Source: Negativicutes bacterium (GTDB lineage: Bacteria; Bacillota_C; Negativicutes; Acidaminococcales; Acidaminococcaceae). Taken from it: a stretch of 27,305 bases of DNA. This document shows positions 24,164 to 27,305 of the stretch, in pieces. Location: contig RZYP01000019.1 of the NCBI GenBank assembly GCA_009930275.1, positions 1-27,305 on the forward strand, written 5' to 3'. The notes under the pieces are model-generated. The model made no database searches. It worked only from the letters and a program-made list of their open reading frames with translations, and was not told the origin of the DNA. Made by a program: the position numbers and the translations under genes. Position 1 is the first letter of the stretch. Every line of letters starts with the position of its first letter.

Positions 24164-25493
24164 TGCTAACTTTGTTCACACCTTCAGGATTAAGCTGCGT
24201 AACCTTGACTCGCTCCACACGGAAACCGGTGGAACTCAAAACCTCGAACTTGAAGCCTTCGGCGACAACACAGTCACCAACCTCCGGGCGCCTGCCTAAA
24301 AGTCCGAAAACAAAGCCGCCAATGGTGTCCTCTTCCGGCTCATCAAACTCTATGTTCAGTATATCACTAATATCATCTAAAAGAACAAGGCCATCAAATT
24401 CATACGAACCATCAGGCAAACGAGAAATATCCGGTTCCTCTTGATCATGCTCGTCCTGGATGTCTCCGACAATCTCTTCTAATAAATCTTCCATCGTAAC
24501 AAGACCTGCCGTACCGCCATATTCATCGGCAACAACAGCCATCTGGATATGTTTTTTCTGCAATGTCTGCAAAATTTTAGCTATCGACATACCTTCAGGA
24601 ACAACGACGATTTCGCGCATTATCTTTTGTAAATCATAATCACCGTTTTTTTCTTGCAAATCCATCAAGTCACGAATATGTATCATGCCGATGATGTGGT
24701 CCTTATCTTCAAGGCATAAAGGATAGCGCGTGTGCCCTGTTTCTCTGACAACCGCCATGTTTTCCGTCAAACTGTCGTCCGCAAACAAACATATCATATC
24801 CTGACGCGGCACCATAACCTCGCGGGCAACACGATCAGCAAAGTCAAAGACATTGTCAATCAGACGGCTTTCCATATGGTCAAGCACGCCGCCACGCTCG
24901 CTGGCGCTTACAATCATTCTAAGCTCATCTTCTGAATGGGCAATATCTTCCTTTTGAATCTGTTCAATCCCCAAAAGCTGCAAGACCGCACGCGAAACAC
25001 GGCTAAAAATTACAACCAAGGGAAATGTTAAAATATAAAACAAACTAAGCGGTCCGGAAACCGCCATGGCAATTTTTTCAACCTTACCCAAGGCAATGGA
25101 TCTTGGCACTAATTCGCCGAAAACGACATGGACAAAAACAAGCACGAAAGTGGTCAAAATTATCGACGCTACATGGACAGACCAAGGTTCAAAATAGCCA
25201 GTACCAATGAGGCCACGCAGCAATTCAACCAAAAAAGGTCCTCCTAGCCAGCCAAGAGCAAGCGATGATATTGTTATACCCATCTGCGTAGCACTAAGAT
25301 AAGTATCCAATGACAACGTCACGTTCAAGACCGCCCGGGCCCGTTCATTTCCTTGTTGAATTAATTCTTCTAATCTGCTTTTTCTGATTCTTACAAGCGA
25401 ATATTCCGCCATAACGAAAAAGCCATTTAACAGCGCCATTAAAAAAATCAGCACCAACTTCATTGCGTTCGATAACGCAGGATCGCCTTCTAT
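24156..25493 (-). CDS. CNNM/CorC-family membrane protein (DUF21, two CBS domains, CorC_HlyC domain), possible AUA start
   Basis: It belongs to the hemolysin C/CorC family of membrane proteins linked to divalent cation transport; the substrate is not evident. An N-terminal DUF21 transmembrane domain (about 10-190, three to four segments, with NGFFVMAEYSLVRIRKSRLEEL and LSATQMGITISSLALGWLG) is followed by a CBS pair (VMVPRQDM and AVVADEYGGTAGLVTMEDLLEEIVGDI) and a C-terminal CorC_HlyC domain (RRPEVGDCVV). An ATG at 25463 has no ribosome binding site and follows a small hairpin. AGGAGAGG (25508-25501) lies 7 nt before ATA at 25493, which gives a 445-residue protein starting (M)EGDPALSNAMKL. That start is preferred, with moderate confidence. 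It has its own promoter and is coupled to recO. Confidence 0.92.
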   Translation of the reverse strand: MEGDPALSNAMKLVLIFLMALLNGFFVMAEYSLVRIRKSRLEELIQQGNERARAVLNVTLSLDTYLSATQMGITISSLALGWLGGPFLVELLRGLIGTGYFEPWSVHVASIILTTFVLVFVHVVFGELVPRSIALGKVEKIAMAVSGPLSLFYILTFPLVVIFSRVSRAVLQLLGIEQIQKEDIAHSEDELRMIVSASERGGVLDHMESRLIDNVFDFADRVAREVMVPRQDMICLFADDSLTENMAVVRETGHTRYPLCLEDKDHIIGMIHIRDLMDLQEKNGDYDLQKIMREIVVVPEGMSIAKILQTLQKKHIQMAVVADEYGGTAGLVTMEDLLEEIVGDIQDEHDQEEPDISRLPDGSYEFDGLVLLDDISDILNIEFDEPEEDTIGGFVFGLLGRRPEVGDCVVAEGFKFEVLSSTGFRVERVKVTQLNPEGVNKVSNE

Positions 25494-25508
25494 AGGACAT
25501 CCTCTCCT
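25491..25508 (-). promoter_or_regulatory. Ribosome binding site paired with ATA codon (CorC-family gene)
   Basis: AGGAGAGG at 25508-25501, 7 nt, then ATA (25493-25491). The only ATG at normal reading distance from this site is out of frame and touches it. The first in-frame ATG is 37 nt away. Confidence 0.55.
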
Positions 25509-25540
25509 AACAATTAATATTTAATGAACTACTTATGAAA

Positions 25541-25569
25541 ATAATATCATTTTATTTATACATGGTCAA
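25541..25569 (-). promoter_or_regulatory. Promoter of the CorC-family gene and recO
   Basis: The minus strand has TTGACC (25569-25564), a 17-nt spacer and TATTAT (25546-25541), with TGA before the -10. It starts 10 nt after the era stop codon. Transcription would begin near 25534, about 41 nt before the ATA codon. Confidence 0.75.
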
Positions 25570-25578
25570 ACTCTAAGC

Positions 25579-26481
25579 TTATTCCTTATAGCCAAACTGC
25601 CGCAGCATGGAATCTCTGTTGCGCCAGTCCGCTTTCACCTTAACCCATAAGTCAAGATAAACCTTGTTGCCCAGCAGATTCTCAATGTCTTCTCTGGCCT
25701 GTTTGCCTACAAGTTTAAGAAGATTTCCTTTGGCACCTATAACTATGCCTTTCTGGGACTCGCGTTCGACATAGATCACTGCTCTGATATAAAGATCATC
25801 ATTCTGTCTGGTCTTCATCTCCTCAATTTCAACCGCGATAGAATGTGGTACTTCATCCCTGGTCAGTTTCAAAACTTTTTCCCTTATCATCTCCGCAGCA
25901 ATTACACGCTCCGGTTGATCGGTAATCATATCTTCAGGGAAATATTGCGGACCCTCTGGTAAATGCTTCACAATCTCACCAATCAGAGAAGTAAAATCGC
26001 GGTCAGCTAATGCCGATATCGGCAGGACTGCCGCAAAATCAAAACTATCCGTGTAGGAAGAAATTATAGGAAACAATTTCCCCTTTTCTGCCAATTTATC
26101 GATTTTATTCACGACTAAAATAACAGGTGTTTTCACCTTTTTCAGTTGTTCAATTATGTACTCGTCGCCAGCACCCTTCTTTTCGGTAACATCAACAACG
26201 AAAAGAATAACATCAACCTCGTGCAAAGTGCTCTCTGCCGAACGCACCATATACTCACCTAATTTATGTTGTGGTTTATGAATGCCAGGTGTATCCAGAA
26301 ACATGATTTGGGCATTATCGGTATTGAGTATGCACATAATTTTATTTCTTGTTGTTTGAGGGCGGTCAGACATTATGGCAATCTTTTCACCAATCAAACT
26401 ATTAACCAATGTCGATTTACCAACGTTAGGTCGTCCAACTACAGCCGCAAAGCCTGAAAAATGAGCTTTTTGCGCTTCTAT
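25579..26481 (-). CDS. era: GTPase Era, probable AUA start
   Basis: Era is an essential GTPase that binds 16S rRNA and helps assemble the 30S subunit. With the chosen start it has 300 residues (Bacillus Era 301). It shows G1 GRPNVGKST (16-24), G2 TTRNKIMCIL, G3 DTPG, G4 NKID and the C-terminal KH domain with GIVIGAKGNLLK, ending QFGYKE. No ATG is available. AAAGGAG (26496-26490) is followed 8 nt later by ATA (26481), giving (M)EAQKAHFSGFAAVVGRPNVG, which fits the family N-terminus. An in-frame GTG (26490) overlaps the ribosome binding site, and a TTG (26529) lies inside cdd without one. It follows cdd by 28 nt. Confidence 0.96.
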   Translation of the reverse strand: MEAQKAHFSGFAAVVGRPNVGKSTLVNSLIGEKIAIMSDRPQTTRNKIMCILNTDNAQIMFLDTPGIHKPQHKLGEYMVRSAESTLHEVDVILFVVDVTEKKGAGDEYIIEQLKKVKTPVILVVNKIDKLAEKGKLFPIISSYTDSFDFAAVLPISALADRDFTSLIGEIVKHLPEGPQYFPEDMITDQPERVIAAEMIREKVLKLTRDEVPHSIAVEIEEMKTRQNDDLYIRAVIYVERESQKGIVIGAKGNLLKLVGKQAREDIENLLGNKVYLDLWVKVKADWRNRDSMLRQFGYKE

Positions 26482-26496
26482 GATAATCACTCCTTT
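26479..26496 (-). promoter_or_regulatory. Ribosome binding site paired with ATA codon (era)
   Basis: AAAGGAG at 26496-26490, 8 nt, then ATA (26481-26479). The same arrangement (strong site, 8 nt ending in TTATC, ATA, G-starting second codon) is seen at ppsR. Confidence 0.65.
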
Positions 26497-26509
26497 AATA
26501 ATTAATGTA

Positions 26510-26893
26510 TCAGAGACTCTCCGGTCCAAAGCTATACGGTAATAGCTCCTCCAGTGTCATTCTTTTTATTTTACCTGCACAGTTTGCCAGCAAGATCTCT
26601 TCAATGCGAAACTCGCGCATCACTTGGCGGCACGCTCCACAAGGCGCAACCGGCTCCGGAGTTTCCGCAACAACGCAAAGAGTCTTAAAGTCCTTTTCTC
26701 CGGCTGCAACTGCCGCAAAAATCGCATTCCGCTCCGCACAACAAGTCAGTCCGTAGGAAGCATTTTCAACATTACAGCCCACATAGATATGATTGCTGGC
26801 CGTCCTTACCGCAGCTCCCACACAAAAGCGTGAATAAGGCGCATAAGCCTTTCTCCTTACATTCATGGCGGCAGCAAATAATTCCTCGTCCAT
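26510..26893 (-). CDS. cdd: Cytidine deaminase
   Basis: It deaminates cytidine and deoxycytidine to uridine forms in pyrimidine salvage, as a zinc enzyme. The 127 residues are the small tetrameric type (Bacillus Cdd is about 136). Motifs are YAPYSRFCVGAAV (18-30), CNVENASYG (40-48), the catalytic CAE (52-54) and the zinc-binding PCGACRQ (84-90). The ATG at 26893 follows AGGAGG by 9 nt; an in-frame TTG at 26902 is too close to that site. It sits 13 nt after ybeY and 28 nt before era, the Bacillus order, though no dgkA gene lies between ybeY and cdd here. Confidence 0.96.
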   Translation of the reverse strand: MDEELFAAAMNVRRKAYAPYSRFCVGAAVRTASNHIYVGCNVENASYGLTCCAERNAIFAAVAAGEKDFKTLCVVAETPEPVAPCGACRQVMREFRIEEILLANCAGKIKRMTLEELLPYSFGPESL

Positions 26894-26906
26894 TCCAACC
26901 AACCTC

Positions 26907-27305
26907 CTAACGGACCGGCAAAAATTCTTCGGACAATTTTATTTCCCGCAGAGCTTCCTCTTCTTTTGCTCTCATAATAACTTTGTCCTTCTCTTCCATA
27001 TGGTCGTAGCCTAAAAGATGCAACAACCCATGGACCGACAAATAAACAATCTCTCTTTCTAAACCATGCCCAAATTCTTCTGCCTGACGAGCAGCTGTTT
27101 CGGCGGAGATAATGATATCGCCCAACAAATGAATGGTTGGACCGCCAAGCAGCTCCGGCTCCTCTCCTCCATCTTCGTCCAAGGCAAAAGACAAGACATC
27201 CGTAGCACGATCAACATTACGATAATCGCGATTCAGGGCATGAATCTCTTCATCACTTACTATTGTGATGTCTACTTCTTCCTGTTCGCCAAGACCGTGG
27301 AGCTT
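26907..27305 (-). CDS. ybeY: Endoribonuclease YbeY, 5' end outside the window
   Basis: YbeY is a metal-dependent RNase involved in 16S rRNA maturation and ribosome quality control. The frame is open to the window edge, giving 132 residues of a protein usually about 150 long, so the N-terminus is missing. The visible part includes EVDITIVSDEEIHALNRDYRNVD, ATDVLSFAL, LGDIIIS and the zinc motif HGLLHLLGYDH (H-x3-H-x5-H). The apparent start at 27194 is an internal TTG within DVLSFAL and is not the real start. It heads the ybeY-cdd-era group. Confidence 0.96.
   Translation of the reverse strand, partial: KLHGLGEQEEVDITIVSDEEIHALNRDYRNVDRATDVLSFALDEDGGEEPELLGGPTIHLLGDIIISAETAARQAEEFGHGLEREIVYLSVHGLLHLLGYDHMEEKDKVIMRAKEEEALREIKLSEEFLPVR

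Noticed and set aside
1..27305. Search for CRISPR arrays, insertion sequences, prophage genes or a new defence system
   Set aside because: No regular spaced repeats, transposase-like or phage-like frames were found. Apart from the short stretches described, the window is filled by known housekeeping genes.

Overview
The window is a dense chromosomal housekeeping region. Every protein gene but one runs on the minus strand. Gene order follows the Bacillus/Clostridia pattern (ybeY-cdd-era-recO-glyQS-ccpN-ppsR-dnaG-rpoD-trmK-nif3, then mraZ-rsmH-ftsL-mur). A secreted LptA/OstA-type LPS-transport protein in the middle points to an outer membrane. Together these suggest a diderm Firmicute of the Negativicutes; I cannot name a genus. 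MurE carries the DNPR motif of meso-diaminopimelate-adding enzymes. I see no mobile element, CRISPR array or prophage.

Layout along the minus strand, from high to low coordinate. (1) 27305-23429: ybeY (5' part outside the window), cdd, era, a CNNM/CorC-family membrane protein and recO. (2) 23420-20211: a glycine T-box leader, then glyQ and glyS. (3) 20170-16045: ppsA with its own promoter and terminator, then a CcpN-type repressor and the PEP synthase/PPDK regulatory kinase-phosphatase. This is a compact pyruvate/PEP control module. (4) 15436-16040: the plus-strand lptA-like gene, which shares a bidirectional terminator with ppsR and lies head-to-head with dnaG. (5) 15372-11890: dnaG and rpoD; rpoD has a large insertion before region 2. 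(6) 11879-8891: a tRNA with anticodon CAU, a terminator, trmK, nif3-like and yhaM-like. (7) 8888-8431: RNase P RNA with a clear promoter and terminator. (8) 8373-1: the division and cell wall cluster mraZ, rsmH, ftsL, murE, murF, mraY, murD, murG and the first codons of murC. No ftsI/spoVD or ftsW/spoVE is present at their usual sites.

The most unusual signal is translational. Three genes (era, ppsR and the CorC-family gene) have a strong Shine-Dalgarno sequence 7-8 nt upstream of an AUA codon, exactly where family alignment places the start, and no well-placed AUG, GUG or UUG. Other notable points are tandem 10-bp MraZ-type boxes at the mraZ transcription start, related operator-like inverted repeats over the -10 boxes of both ppsA and the ccpN-like gene, the roughly 160-residue insertion in the major sigma factor, and a promoter plus hairpin between ftsL and murE where ftsI normally sits. 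All promoter, operator and start-site calls come from reading the sequence by eye. None was tested by alignment or folding software.
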